64,000 nt of DNA from assembly GCA_963846005.1 (NCBI GenBank), contig CAWJUH010000003.1, forward strand, positions 1,674,001 to 1,738,000. The letters are read 5' to 3'. Each line of letters begins with the position of its first letter. The first letter of the stretch is position 1. Shown here one piece after another: positions 40,940 through 49,937 of this stretch. Source of the stretch: CAVSUR01 sp963846005 (GTDB lineage: Bacteria > Actinomycetota > Actinomycetes > Streptosporangiales > Streptosporangiaceae). The notes beneath the pieces are model-generated. The model ran no database searches, had not been told where the DNA came from, and saw nothing but the letters and a program-made list of their open reading frames with translations. Position numbers and translations under genes: made by a program.

Positions 40940-42931
40940 GTGATGTCTCCAGCGGCGGGCAGCGTCTGTCTCCTTATGGTTCACCATGACTACGACACGC
41001 GCGGCGATCTGAACCAGCCGCGCCGCGCCAGCCAGTCGTCCGCGAAAGCCGGCCCGCTGGTCGGCCGCGGCCGCCCCGGCCGCCCCGGCCCGGTCATGGT
41101 GCACCTGCTCGTTCTCTGCGGCTACCTGGCGGCGAGCGTCGTGCTCACCTGGCCGCATGCCCGGTGGCTGGCCGGGCACCGGCTCCCCGCGACGCTGGAC
41201 ACCGGCAGCTACGTCTGGGGGCTGTGGTGGCTGGCGCACTGCGTGACGCACGCCACCCTGCCGTGGTCGACGGCCTACCAGGCGGCGCCGGCCGGAGCCC
41301 AGCTCGGGCTGCACTCGCTGATGCCGCTGGTGGGTGCGGTGTTCACGCCGGTGACGCTGGCATTCGGGCCCAGCGTGTCGTTCGACGTGCTGAGCATCGC
41401 GATGCCGGGCCTGCTCAGCTACGCGATGTACCGGGTGGCCAGGCTCTGGCTGCCCGGCCAGATCGGACCGGTGGCGGCGGGCGGCCTGTTCGGCTTCTGC
41501 GCCATCCTCAGCTACCAGTCCGGAACTCATGTCAGCCTGGCCGCCGGCGCGCTGTTCATGCCGATGGCGCTGGAGACGGCGGTCCGGCTCCAGCGGCGGC
41601 CCGGCGTGGCGCGGGCCGTCCTGCTCGGCGCGGTGGTCGGGGCCAGCGTGCTGGTCGACCAGGAGACCGCGGTTCTGACCAGCCTGACCGCGGCAGGTGC
41701 GCTGCTGCCGTGGCTGCTGCGCCCGGTCTCCGGCCAGCAGGCCGCCCCCGCGGCCACCGCCGCCCCCGCGGCCACCGCCGCCACCGCCACCGGCCCTCCG
41801 GCCCGGGGGCCGAAGGCGCTGGCGCGGCGGTGGCGGGCGGTACTGCCACCCGCTGACTCGCGGCTGGCCCGGCCGCTGCTGGCGGCCCTGGCCGCGGTCA
41901 CCGCGCTGGCGGTCGCCAGCCCGCAGCTGGTGGCGATTTACCGCGCGCAGCAGGCGAATGGCCGGCCCGAGATCCGGGAATCCATCCGCGGCTACCTCAC
42001 CGGGCTGCGGCTGCCCTACATGTTCGAGCCCTCGCCGCGGGTGACCGTGCTGGGGCTGGGCATCCCGCACGGCAACTACGCCTACACGTTCGGGACGGTG
42101 CTCATCCTGCTGGCCCTGACGGGCCTGATCCTGGCGCGGCGGCGGCTCACTGCCTGGCTGCTGGCGGCGCTCTGGCTGGCCGCAGCGGCGCTGGCGCTGG
42201 GCTCAAGCCTGCATATCGGCTCGCACACCTACACGCCGGCGCCGTATCTGGCGCACGGCGTCAAGCTGTCCGGGATGCTGCCCTTCAGCTACCTGGTCCG
42301 GCTGCCGGGCATGGCGCAGTTCCGCGAGCCGTCCCGGCTCGCCGAGCTCGGCCTGGTGCCGGCCGCGCTGCTCGCCGGATATGCGGTGACCTGGCTGCGG
42401 CGGCACGCCAGGCCGGTGCTGGCCGTCGCGCTGACGCTCGGCGCGCTGGAGCTGGGCCAGGCTCCGGCGGCTACGGTCACGATGCCCACCACGATGCCCG
42501 CGGTGGACCGCCCGATCCAGGCTGACCGGTCCGCGTCGGTCGTCCTGGACGTGCCATTCGGCCTGCGCGGCGGCACCGGAATCCTCGGGCACGCCTTCCC
42601 GCCGCAGACCCAGGTCCTGGCCACGGCCGATGGCCATCCGCTGGCCAACGCCTATCTGGCCCGCGTGCCGGCGCAGACCCGGACCGCGATCCTGGCCCGG
42701 CCCTTCTACCGCGACCTGATCGACGTGCAGAAGCATCAATACCGGTGGTCCGGCGCGGAGCTGGCCGCGGCGGCCAGCTCCGCCCGCCGTATCGGCATCG
42801 GCTGGGTGCTGGTGTGGACGAAGGATCCTGACGTCCGCCGGTACCTGACGCATACCGGCTTCCGCTACGACTACCGGGCAGGCCGGGCGCTGGTCTACCG
42901 GCCCGCCGGCCGCACACAGTCCCGGGGGTAG
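40940..42931 (+). CDS. Polytopic membrane protein, glycosyltransferase-like
   Basis: This protein has up to 663 residues. About ten hydrophobic segments lie between residues 52 and 500 (for example HLLVLCGYLAASVVLTW, LGAVVGASVLV, LLAALAAVTALAVA, TVLILLALTGLILA). A soluble C-terminal domain of about 150 residues follows, with VVLDVPFGLRGGTGI and RRIGIGWVLVWT. The topology and the first luminal loop with DTGSYVWGLWWLAH resemble GT-C-type or YfhO-like membrane proteins, but no catalytic motif is certain. The start is uncertain: GTG 40940, ATG 40943, or ATG 40976 (MVHHDYDTR). Confidence 0.7.
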   Translation: MMSPAAGSVCLLMVHHDYDTRGDLNQPRRASQSSAKAGPLVGRGRPGRPGPVMVHLLVLCGYLAASVVLTWPHARWLAGHRLPATLDTGSYVWGLWWLAHCVTHATLPWSTAYQAAPAGAQLGLHSLMPLVGAVFTPVTLAFGPSVSFDVLSIAMPGLLSYAMYRVARLWLPGQIGPVAAGGLFGFCAILSYQSGTHVSLAAGALFMPMALETAVRLQRRPGVARAVLLGAVVGASVLVDQETAVLTSLTAAGALLPWLLRPVSGQQAAPAATAAPAATAATATGPPARGPKALARRWRAVLPPADSRLARPLLAALAAVTALAVASPQLVAIYRAQQANGRPEIRESIRGYLTGLRLPYMFEPSPRVTVLGLGIPHGNYAYTFGTVLILLALTGLILARRRLTAWLLAALWLAAAALALGSSLHIGSHTYTPAPYLAHGVKLSGMLPFSYLVRLPGMAQFREPSRLAELGLVPAALLAGYAVTWLRRHARPVLAVALTLGALELGQAPAATVTMPTTMPAVDRPIQADRSASVVLDVPFGLRGGTGILGHAFPPQTQVLATADGHPLANAYLARVPAQTRTAILARPFYRDLIDVQKHQYRWSGAELAAAASSARRIGIGWVLVWTKDPDVRRYLTHTGFRYDYRAGRALVYRPAGRTQSRG

Positions 42932-42980
42932 CCAGTGTCCCCGGGTACCCAGTGTTCCCGGGTACCCAGTGTTCCCGGGG
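42932..42980. repeat. 17-bp tandem repeats between convergent genes
   Basis: CCAGTGTCCCCGGGTAC (42932-42948), CCAGTGTTCCCGGGTAC (42949-42965) and a partial CCAGTGTTCCCGGGG (42966-42980) fill the gap between the membrane protein stop and the dehydratase stop. Each unit contains a CCCGGG self-complementary core, so the tract could fold as a transcription barrier. Confidence 0.85.
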
Positions 42981-42987
42981 TGACGAG

Positions 42988-44022
42988 TCAGGCCCCGATC
43001 ACCCCGGCCATGGCGGCGAACGTCTCCGGGTCCACGTTGCCGCCCGACAGCACCACCCCGGCGCGCCGCCCGGCCACCGGCACGACCCCGGACAGCACCG
43101 CCGCGAGCGGCACCGCCCCGCTCGGCTCGACCACCAGCTTGAGCCGGGCGAAGCAGAACAGCATCGCCGCCGCGATCTGCTCCTCGGTCACGGTCACCAC
43201 ATCCGCCAGCAGCCGCGAGTTGATCGCGAACGTCAGCTCACCCGGCTGAGCTGCGCGCAGCCCGTCGGCGCTGGTCTCCACCCGCTCCAGCGTGACCCGG
43301 CGCCCGGCCCGGAAGGACCGCGCGGTGTCATCGGCCCCGGCCGGTTCCACCCCGATGACCTGCACTCCGGGCCGCAATGCGGTCACCGCCGTGGACACCC
43401 CCGCGGCCAGCCCGCCGCCGCCGACCGGCACGAGCACCAGATCCAGCCCGTGGTCCGGCCCCGGGCCGGGCTCGCCAGCCTGCTCGGCCAGCTCCAGCCC
43501 CACGGTGCCCTGGCCTGCCATGATCTGGTAGTCATCGAACGGCCGGATGACAGTCAGCGAACGCTGCGCGGCCAGCCCGGCGGCGACTTCCTCGCGCTGC
43601 TGCCGGGCCGGGTCGTAGCGGTGCAGCCGGGCGCCGTAACCCTCGATGGCGGCGAGCTTGGCGGCCGGCCCGTTTGCTGGCACTACGATGTCCGCCCCGA
43701 CCCCCAGCAATGCGGCGGCCAGCGCGACCGCGCCGCCGTGATTCCCGGAGGAGTACGCGACCACGCCGTGCTCCCGCTGGGCGGCGGTGAGCTGGCTGAG
43801 CCGGTTGAAGGCGCCGCGGAACTTAAACGAGCCCGACCGCTGCAGCGGCTCGGCCTTGAGCAGCACGGTGCCGCCGCACATCCGGTCCAGGGTGCGGGAG
43901 GTGAGCACCGGAGTGCGGTGCGCGACGCCGCGCAGCCGCCCGGCCGCGGCGCGTACCTGATCCACGGTGAGAGCGGGGCTGGCCCGCGCGTCCGGCACGT
44001 GCTGCCGCGTGCTCACGATCAC
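42988..44022 (-). CDS. Threonine/serine dehydratase family (PLP-dependent)
   Basis: This is a 344-residue fold-type II PLP enzyme. The Schiff-base Lys67 is in SGSFKFRGAFNRL; SSGNHGGAVALAAALLG, the glycine loop VPVGGGGLAAGV, GVEPAG and VLSGGNVDPETF follow in the order of catabolic threonine dehydratase or serine racemase-type enzymes. No ACT regulatory domain follows, so it is the short catabolic form. GTG 44020-44022 gives MIVSTRQHVPD; a GTG two codons later is also possible. Serine dehydratase or racemase activity cannot be excluded. Confidence 0.88.
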   Translation of the reverse strand: MIVSTRQHVPDARASPALTVDQVRAAAGRLRGVAHRTPVLTSRTLDRMCGGTVLLKAEPLQRSGSFKFRGAFNRLSQLTAAQREHGVVAYSSGNHGGAVALAAALLGVGADIVVPANGPAAKLAAIEGYGARLHRYDPARQQREEVAAGLAAQRSLTVIRPFDDYQIMAGQGTVGLELAEQAGEPGPGPDHGLDLVLVPVGGGGLAAGVSTAVTALRPGVQVIGVEPAGADDTARSFRAGRRVTLERVETSADGLRAAQPGELTFAINSRLLADVVTVTEEQIAAAMLFCFARLKLVVEPSGAVPLAAVLSGVVPVAGRRAGVVLSGGNVDPETFAAMAGVIGA

Positions 44023-44087
44023 CTTCCCGGCGTGGCGGTCTGCAGCCGAAGCTGGGGGAACATGCTAGCTGACGTAGGCTTTGCGCC

Positions 44088-45191
44088 ATGGCAACCGACC
44101 CCGCGAGCGAACTTGCGGAACTAGCGGCGACGCTCGCCAGCGTGGAGGCTGTCCTCGGTCCCGACGCCATGCGGAAGGAGGCCGACGACCTGCGGGAGCG
44201 GTCGGCTGATCCGAAGTTGTGGGAAGACCAGGAGCAGGCCCAGGCCCTCACGCGGCGACTCGCGTACCTGGACGGCGAGCTGTCCCGGCTGGCGGACCTG
44301 CGCCGCCGGATCAGCGACACCGAGGTTTTGTTCGAGCTGGCCGACAGCGAGCAGGACAACGCGGCCCGGGAGGAGGCGGCCCGCGACCTGGCCGCGCTGC
44401 GCAAGGAGATTGACCAGCTCGAGGTCCGCACCCTGCTGTCCGGCGAGTACGACGCCCGCGAGGCGCTGATCACCATCAACGCGCAGGCCGGCGGCGCGGA
44501 CGCGGCCGACTGGGCGGAGGGCCTGCAGCGCATCTACCTGCGCTGGGCCGAGCGGCACGGCTACCCGACCGAGGTCTACGACACCTCCTACGCCGAAGAG
44601 GCGGGGATCAAGTCCACCACCTTCGCGGTCAAGGCGCCCTACGCCTACGGCACGCTGCGCGGCGAGCACGGCACGCACCGGATGGTGCGCATCTCCAAGT
44701 ACGACAACCAGGGCCGCCGCCAGACCTCGTTCGCCGGCGTGGACGTCATCCCGGTCGTGCAGCAAGCCGACCACATCGACATCGGCGAGGACGAGATCCG
44801 GGTCGACGTGTTCCGCTCATCCGGCCCCGGCGGCCAGGGCGTGAACACCACCGACTCGGCGGTCCGGCTTACCCACCTGCCGACCGGCATCGTTGTCTCC
44901 TGCCAGAACGAGCGCAGCCAGATCCAGAACCGGGCCAGCGCGATGGCCGTGCTGCAGGCCAAGCTGCTGGAGCGCAAGCGCGAGGAGCAGGCGGCGAAGC
45001 TGAACGAGCTGCGCGGGGACGGCGGCCGCAGCTGGGGCACCCAGATCCGCAACTACGTGCTGCACCCCTACCAGAACATCAAGGACCTGCGCACCGGCTA
45101 CGAGACCGGCAACACGACGGCGGTGATGGACGGCGAGATCGACGACTTCATCGAGGCGGAGATCCGCTGGCTGCGCCAGCAGGGCCAGTAA
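44088..45191 (+). CDS. prfB: Peptide chain release factor 2
   Basis: This 367-residue class I release factor acts at UGA and UAA stop codons. The N-terminal helical domain, the EHGTHRMVRI segment, SSGPGGQGVNTTDSAVRLTH with the GGQ hydrolysis motif at 248-250, and CQNERSQIQNRASAMAVLQ are all present. The frame is continuous, with no programmed frameshift. Oddly, the codon-recognition tripeptide that is Ser-Pro-Phe in well-studied RF2 proteins is Ser203-Lys204-Tyr205. It is upstream of ftsE, as in mycobacteria (prfB-ftsE-ftsX-smpB). Confidence 0.95.
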   Translation: MATDPASELAELAATLASVEAVLGPDAMRKEADDLRERSADPKLWEDQEQAQALTRRLAYLDGELSRLADLRRRISDTEVLFELADSEQDNAAREEAARDLAALRKEIDQLEVRTLLSGEYDAREALITINAQAGGADAADWAEGLQRIYLRWAERHGYPTEVYDTSYAEEAGIKSTTFAVKAPYAYGTLRGEHGTHRMVRISKYDNQGRRQTSFAGVDVIPVVQQADHIDIGEDEIRVDVFRSSGPGGQGVNTTDSAVRLTHLPTGIVVSCQNERSQIQNRASAMAVLQAKLLERKREEQAAKLNELRGDGGRSWGTQIRNYVLHPYQNIKDLRTGYETGNTTAVMDGEIDDFIEAEIRWLRQQGQ

Positions 45192-45206
45192 CCAGGCCAG
45201 TAGCCG

Positions 45207-45392
45207 CTAGTGCGCCAGGTGGTCAGCCGCCAGCATCAGCAGCAGCAGCACGACGAGCATGGCCGCGATCAGCGGCGCGCTCAGGTGGAAATGCGAGTGG
45301 TGCACGTGGCTCCGGGCGGCCCGGCAGGCAGGGCACCGGCCTTCGGCCACTGGTCCCGCGCACTGGGCGCAGATCAGGTGCTCGCAGCTCAT
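45207..45392 (-). CDS. Small zinc-ribbon membrane protein
   Basis: This 61-residue protein has an N-terminal Cys-rich knuckle (MSCEHLICAQCAG, then RCPACRAA: five Cys and one His), a His-rich linker (HVHHSHFH) and one C-terminal membrane helix (APLIAAMLVVLLLLMLAADH). GGAGG 6 bases before ATG 45390-45392 supports the start. It is convergent with prfB. Function unknown; a metal-binding membrane protein is the plain reading. Confidence 0.7.
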   Translation of the reverse strand: MSCEHLICAQCAGPVAEGRCPACRAARSHVHHSHFHLSAPLIAAMLVVLLLLMLAADHLAH

Positions 45393-45607
45393 CACGTTCC
45401 TCCGGGGCCGGAGCCTACCCGGTCACTTCGACGATGTTGGACGCTGTGAACCAGTTTCCCCCCTAGACTGGCCCGAGGCCAAACCGGGTCGGGTGATGGC
45501 CTGGCGGGCCGCCGTGCCAACGCGGCCCGGCGAGCCGCATGCAGGCTGCAGCCGCCCCGGAGCAGGCCCTGACCATACAGTCTCCCCCGAATCGCGTGTG
45601 ATGGATA

Positions 45608-46297
45608 GTGATCCACTTCGACAACGTCACGAAGACGTACCCGAACCAGAGCCGAGCCGCCCTGGAGAACGTCGACATCGACGTGGAGAAGGGCGAGTTC
45701 GTGTTCCTGGTCGGCCCGTCGGGGTCGGGTAAGTCGACCTTCCTGCGGCTGGTGCTGAAGGAAGAGCGGCCCACCGACGGCCGGATCCAGGTGGCCGGCC
45801 GTGACCTGGCCCGGCTGACCAACTGGAAGGTCCCGCAGCTGCGCCGCCGGATCGGCTGCGTGTTCCAGGACTTCCGGCTGCTGCCGAACAAGAACGTCTA
45901 CCAGAACATCGCGTTCGCGCTCGAGGTGATCGGCAAGCCGCGCCGGTTCATCCGCAAGGTCGTGCCCGAGGTCATCGACCTGGTCGGCCTGGAGGGCAAG
46001 AAGGACCGGATGCCGGACGAGCTGTCCGGCGGCGAGCAGCAGCGGGTGGCGATGGCCCGCGCGTTCGTCAACCGGCCGATGATCTTGCTAGCCGACGAGC
46101 CGACCGGGAACATCGACCCGGCGACCTCGATCGGCATCATGAAGGTCCTCGACCGGATCAACCGGACCGGGACGACAGTCGTGATGGCCACGCACGATGC
46201 GGCCATCGTGGACTCCATGCGCAAGCGCGTCATCGAGCTGGAGTACGGCAAGGTGGTGCGGGACCAGTCGCGCGGGGTTTACGGCCAGGCGTACTGA
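45608..46297 (+). CDS. ftsE: Cell division ATP-binding protein FtsE
   Basis: This 229-residue ABC ATPase pairs with FtsX to control peptidoglycan hydrolases at the septum. MIHFDNVTKTYPNQSR-type start, Walker A GPSGSGKSTF, Q-loop CVFQDFRLLP, signature LSGGEQQRVAMARAF, Walker B ILLADEPTGNIDP and the H-loop MATHDAAIV are typical of FtsE. GTG 45608 is the only start that gives the family N-terminus; the ribosome site before it is weak. ftsX follows after 39 bases. Confidence 0.95.
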   Translation: MIHFDNVTKTYPNQSRAALENVDIDVEKGEFVFLVGPSGSGKSTFLRLVLKEERPTDGRIQVAGRDLARLTNWKVPQLRRRIGCVFQDFRLLPNKNVYQNIAFALEVIGKPRRFIRKVVPEVIDLVGLEGKKDRMPDELSGGEQQRVAMARAFVNRPMILLADEPTGNIDPATSIGIMKVLDRINRTGTTVVMATHDAAIVDSMRKRVIELEYGKVVRDQSRGVYGQAY

Positions 46298-46336
46298 GCG
46301 GCCGGCGAGGGACGACTAGCGAGGGATCTGGCGGTT

Positions 46337-47248
46337 ATGCGCGCGCAATTTGTGCTCCACGAGGTCTGGATCGGCCTGCGGCGGAACCTGACCATGACGA
46401 TCGCGCTGATCGTGGTCGTCGCGATCAGCCTGTCGCTGCTCGGTACCGGGCTGCTGTTCGTCAAGCAGGTCAACAACACCCGCACGTTCTGGCAGAGCCG
46501 GGTACAGCTGTCGGTGTTCCTGTGCGGCGGCGGCGACCTGCAGGATCCGCAGTGCAAGAGCGGCCCGGTCACCCCCGAGCAGCGGGCCTCGCTGATCGCC
46601 GAGCTGCACAAGATGCCGCAGGTCTCGCACGTCAGCTACCTGTCCTCGCAGCAGGCGTTCGCGCAGTTCAAGCAGGACTTCGCGCAGACCCCGTCGTTCA
46701 CCAGCACGGTGTCGGCGTCGCAGATCCCGCCCACCCTGGAGGTCAAGCTCAAGAACGCCGAGTCCGACGAGTCCACGGTGGCCGCGACGGTGACCGGCGC
46801 GCCGGGCGTGGACCAGATCGGTGACAGCGCGGCGATCCTGGACAAGTTCTACCGGCTGCTGGACGGGGCCAGGAACGCGGTCGTGGTTATCGCGATCATC
46901 CTGATCATCGCCGCGATCTTGCTGGTCGCGAACACGATCCGGCTGTCGGCGTTCTCCCGCCGCCGGGAGACCTCGATCATGCGGCTGGTCGGCGCGTCCA
47001 ACTTCTACGTCCAGCTGCCGTTCCTGGTCGAGGGCATGATCGCGGGCCTGTCCGGGGCGCTGATCGCGGCCGCGCTGCTGATCGGGGTCAAGTCGCTGTG
47101 GCTGGACGGCCTGCAGCAGTACTTCACCTTCAATGTGCAGCTGTCCACCACCGACCTGGTCGAGGTCGTCATCTTGTCAATGATCATCGGCGTGCTGCTG
47201 TGCGGCACGACCTCGTTCCTCACCCTGCGGCGCTACCTGCGGGTATGA
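46337..47248 (+). CDS. ftsX: Cell division protein FtsX
   Basis: This is a 303-residue integral membrane partner of FtsE. It has one N-terminal membrane helix (TMTIALIVVVAISLSLLGTG), an extracytoplasmic loop of about 130 residues with paired Cys (FLCGGGDLQDPQC) and the conserved MPQVSHVSYLSSQQAFAQFK, then three helices ending in the permease domain with VANTIRLSAFSRRRETSIMR and LVGASNFYVQLPFLVEG. The loop should contact a cell-wall hydrolase or activator such as RipC. It overlaps smpB by ATGA. Confidence 0.95.
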   Translation: MRAQFVLHEVWIGLRRNLTMTIALIVVVAISLSLLGTGLLFVKQVNNTRTFWQSRVQLSVFLCGGGDLQDPQCKSGPVTPEQRASLIAELHKMPQVSHVSYLSSQQAFAQFKQDFAQTPSFTSTVSASQIPPTLEVKLKNAESDESTVAATVTGAPGVDQIGDSAAILDKFYRLLDGARNAVVVIAIILIIAAILLVANTIRLSAFSRRRETSIMRLVGASNFYVQLPFLVEGMIAGLSGALIAAALLIGVKSLWLDGLQQYFTFNVQLSTTDLVEVVILSMIIGVLLCGTTSFLTLRRYLRV

Positions 47249-47745
47249 CGCCTGCGCAGCAGAAGAAACCATCCGGCGGCGGCCACCAGATCGTGGCCAG
47301 GAACCGGCGGGCCCGGCACGACTACCAGATCGAGGACACGGTGGAGGCCGGCCTGGTGCTCACCGGCACCGAGGTGAAGTCGCTGCGCGAGGGGCGGGCG
47401 TCGCTGACCGACGGCTTCGGCCAGATCTCCGAGGGCGAGGCCTGGCTGCACGCGGTGCACATCCCGCAGTACCTGCAGGGCACCTGGACCAACCACGAGC
47501 CGCGGCGCGTCCGCAAGCTGCTGCTGCACCGCAGGGAGATCGACCGGCTGGCCCGGGCCACCGCCGAGCGCGGGCTGACCCTGATCCCGCTGTCACTGTA
47601 TTTCAGCGGCGGCCGGGCCAAGGTCGAGCTGGCCGTGGCGCGCGGCAAGCGCAGCTACGACAAGCGCCGTGACCTGGCCAGCCGGGACGCGGCCCGCGAG
47701 GTCGAGCGGGCACTGCGGCGGCGCACTTCCGGCCGGGGCCGCTGA
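47245..47745 (+). CDS. smpB: SsrA-binding protein SmpB
   Basis: This 166-residue tmRNA partner carries the aminoacylated tmRNA into stalled ribosomes. The conserved core includes VARNRRARHDYQIEDTVEAG, LTGTEVKSLREGRASL, WTNHEPRRVRKLLLHRREID, ERGLTLIPLSLYF and VARGKRSYDKR. The ATG at 47245 overlaps the ftsX stop. Its RNA partner, ssrA, lies 2.5 kb downstream on the same strand, with one gene and a leader region between them. Confidence 0.95.
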   Translation: MTPAQQKKPSGGGHQIVARNRRARHDYQIEDTVEAGLVLTGTEVKSLREGRASLTDGFGQISEGEAWLHAVHIPQYLQGTWTNHEPRRVRKLLLHRREIDRLARATAERGLTLIPLSLYFSGGRAKVELAVARGKRSYDKRRDLASRDAAREVERALRRRTSGRGR

Positions 47746-49832
47746 TGGCGCAGGACACCCCGGCGCAGCACAATCCCGCGCAAGGCAACCCGGTCCCAGG
47801 CAACCTGGCGCACGGCAATCCGGTCCCAGACAACGGAGCGCCGGTACGAGACAACGCGGGCCGGGTGCCTCAGGATAGGACCACGCGGCCTGGGCAGCAG
47901 GCCGCAGTCAAGCACGCCGGGAACCGGCGGGTCGGGATACCAAGGGTGCAGCGGATGCGCCTTCGCGCCAGCAGGGGCAAGGTCGCGGCCGGGGCTCTGG
48001 TGGCCGTCGTGGTGGCCACCGGAGCCGCGGGCGGCTTCTCGCCTGCGCCGTCGGCCGAGCCGACCGTGCAGGCGTTCCTGCTGGCCTGGCAGTCCGGCCA
48101 CTACCGGCAGGCCGCGGCGATGACCACCGGCCAGCGCGGCCAGGTGGCCCGCTCGCTGGCGGCGATCTACCAGCAGCTGGGCGCCACCGGCCGGTCGCTG
48201 CACCTCGGCCCGATCGACCAGGACGGCGACGCGGCGAAGGCCACCTTCACCTCGTCCATGACGCTGGGCCGCGGCGGGCTGCCGTGGACTTACTCGGGCC
48301 GCTTCACCCTGGTCCGCTCCGGGCCGGGCTGGAAGGTCCAGTGGAGTCCCTCGGACATCGTGCCGGGCCTGCGCGCCGGGCAGCGGCTGGCGGTGCGGAT
48401 CAAGATGCCGGCCCGGGCCCAGCTGCTGGACGCGGCGGGCAGCCCGCTGACGCTGCCCTCGGCGGTGTACCTGGTGGGCGTGCGGCCGCGGGCGCTGGCC
48501 AGCCCGCGGGCCACGGCCGCCGCGCTGTCGGCGGTCATCGGCGTCGGCCGGGCCGACCTGCTCGGCCAGATCGAGGCGGCGCCGGACGGCGCGTTCCTGG
48601 AACTGGACCGGCTGACCCCCGCCGACTACCGGGAGCTGTCGGTCCGGCTGCGGATGGTGCCCGGCCTGATCGTGCGGCGCACGATGATGCGGCTGTTCCG
48701 CAGCGTCGTCCCGTCGATCACCGGCGGCATCGGCACCGAGACCGTGCGGGCCGGCGACCAGCCCTACCGGCCGGGCAGCACCACCGGCCTGTCCGGCTTG
48801 CAGCGCGCGTTCCAGCAGCGGCTCACCGGGTCGGCCACCACCCAGGTGGTGGTCGACGGGGCGGCCGGCGGGCAGATCCGGGTGCTGCACAGCTGGCCGG
48901 GCCGGGCCAGTGCCGCGGTCCGCACCACGATCGACGCCGGCGTGCAGCGCGCCGCCAACCAGGTCGCGACCAGCCAGCGGCGGTCGGCTGCGATCATCGC
49001 GGTCCGGGCCGGGTCCGGCGGCATCCTGGCCGTCTCCTCGCACACCGGTCAGGGGCTGCCCTCGCTGCAGCCGATGTCCGGCCAGTACCGGCCCGGGCAG
49101 GCCTACACGATCGTGTCGGCCGCCGCGCTGCTCGGCGCCGGCTTCAAGATCAGCACTCCGATCCCGTGCGACGCCACCACCACCGTCGGCCAGCAGGTGT
49201 TCTCCAACGACCCGGCGGAGCCCGGCCTCGGCGGCCTGCCGCCGTTCAGCACCGACTTCGCGCACGCGTGCGACACCGCGTTCGTCGGCCTGTACCTGCA
49301 GCTGCACCCGGCGGAGCTGGCCAGGACCGCCGCGGACCTCGGCATCGGATCCGGCTGGAAGCTGCCGCTGCCCGCGTTCTCCGGCGCGATGCCGGCCCCC
49401 TCGGACAACGCCGGGCTGGCCGCGGACACGATCGGGGACGGCGACGTCCGGGTCAGCCCGCTGGCCCTGGCGCTCGCGGCGGGCGAGATCGAGTCCGGGT
49501 CGTGGCATCCGCCGTCCCTGGTCACCGATCCGGCCGGAACCGGCCTGAAGTCGCGGGCCGGGCTCAGCCCGCAGGTCCTGGCCGGGCTGCGCACGCTGAT
49601 GCGCGACAGCGTGACCCGCGGGGCCGGGCGGGCCGCCGCGGCCGGCTCCCCGGTCTACGGCCAGGTCGGCACCTCGGCCATGTCCTGGCACGGCAGGCGG
49701 GTCCGGCTCAGCTGGTTCACCGGCTACCGCGGCACCGTGGCCTACGCGGTCCTGGTGGCCGGCTCCGGCCACAGCGAACTGGCCGCCCGGCTGGCCGGCC
49801 AGTTTGCCCGCCAGCTCCGCCCGCGCGCTTGA
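47745..49832 (+). CDS. Penicillin-binding protein homologue lacking all three catalytic motifs
   Basis: This is a 695-residue protein. A Pro/Asn-rich cytosolic N-terminus (1-70) has NPVPGN repeats, a membrane helix lies at about 79-98, an NTF2-like/MecA-N domain at 105-205, a dimerisation part follows, and a transpeptidase fold covers about 390-690 (TTIDAGVQRAANQ, AAIIAVRAGSGGILAVSS). Aligned to class B PBPs, the SxxK position reads Q452-A-Y-T455 (in YRPGQAYTIVSAAALL), SxN reads A508-C-D510 (HACDTAFVGLYLQL) and KTG reads Q640-V-G642 (VYGQVGTSA). It therefore should not acylate. The ATG overlaps the smpB stop, so it is coupled to ftsEX-smpB and may be a regulatory or structural divisome part. 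Confidence 0.85.
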   Translation: MAQDTPAQHNPAQGNPVPGNLAHGNPVPDNGAPVRDNAGRVPQDRTTRPGQQAAVKHAGNRRVGIPRVQRMRLRASRGKVAAGALVAVVVATGAAGGFSPAPSAEPTVQAFLLAWQSGHYRQAAAMTTGQRGQVARSLAAIYQQLGATGRSLHLGPIDQDGDAAKATFTSSMTLGRGGLPWTYSGRFTLVRSGPGWKVQWSPSDIVPGLRAGQRLAVRIKMPARAQLLDAAGSPLTLPSAVYLVGVRPRALASPRATAAALSAVIGVGRADLLGQIEAAPDGAFLELDRLTPADYRELSVRLRMVPGLIVRRTMMRLFRSVVPSITGGIGTETVRAGDQPYRPGSTTGLSGLQRAFQQRLTGSATTQVVVDGAAGGQIRVLHSWPGRASAAVRTTIDAGVQRAANQVATSQRRSAAIIAVRAGSGGILAVSSHTGQGLPSLQPMSGQYRPGQAYTIVSAAALLGAGFKISTPIPCDATTTVGQQVFSNDPAEPGLGGLPPFSTDFAHACDTAFVGLYLQLHPAELARTAADLGIGSGWKLPLPAFSGAMPAPSDNAGLAADTIGDGDVRVSPLALALAAGEIESGSWHPPSLVTDPAGTGLKSRAGLSPQVLAGLRTLMRDSVTRGAGRAAAAGSPVYGQVGTSAMSWHGRRVRLSWFTGYRGTVAYAVLVAGSGHSELAARLAGQFARQLRPRA

Positions 49833-49900
49833 GCGCCTGAGCGCCTGCAGGCTGGGCGCCAGCCGGTCGTTCCGGAGCCTGCTAGCTACTTAGCGTCATG

Positions 49901-49930
49901 TTGGCGGGCCCTTTTCCGGGATTTTGATAA
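49901..49930 (+). promoter_or_regulatory. Candidate promoter of a small RNA
   Basis: TTGGCG (49901-49906), 18 bases, then TGATAA (49925-49930) lies downstream of the PBP-like gene in a more A/T-rich stretch, and would start a transcript near 49938. Confidence 0.4.
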
Positions 49931-49937
49931 CTGAGAG

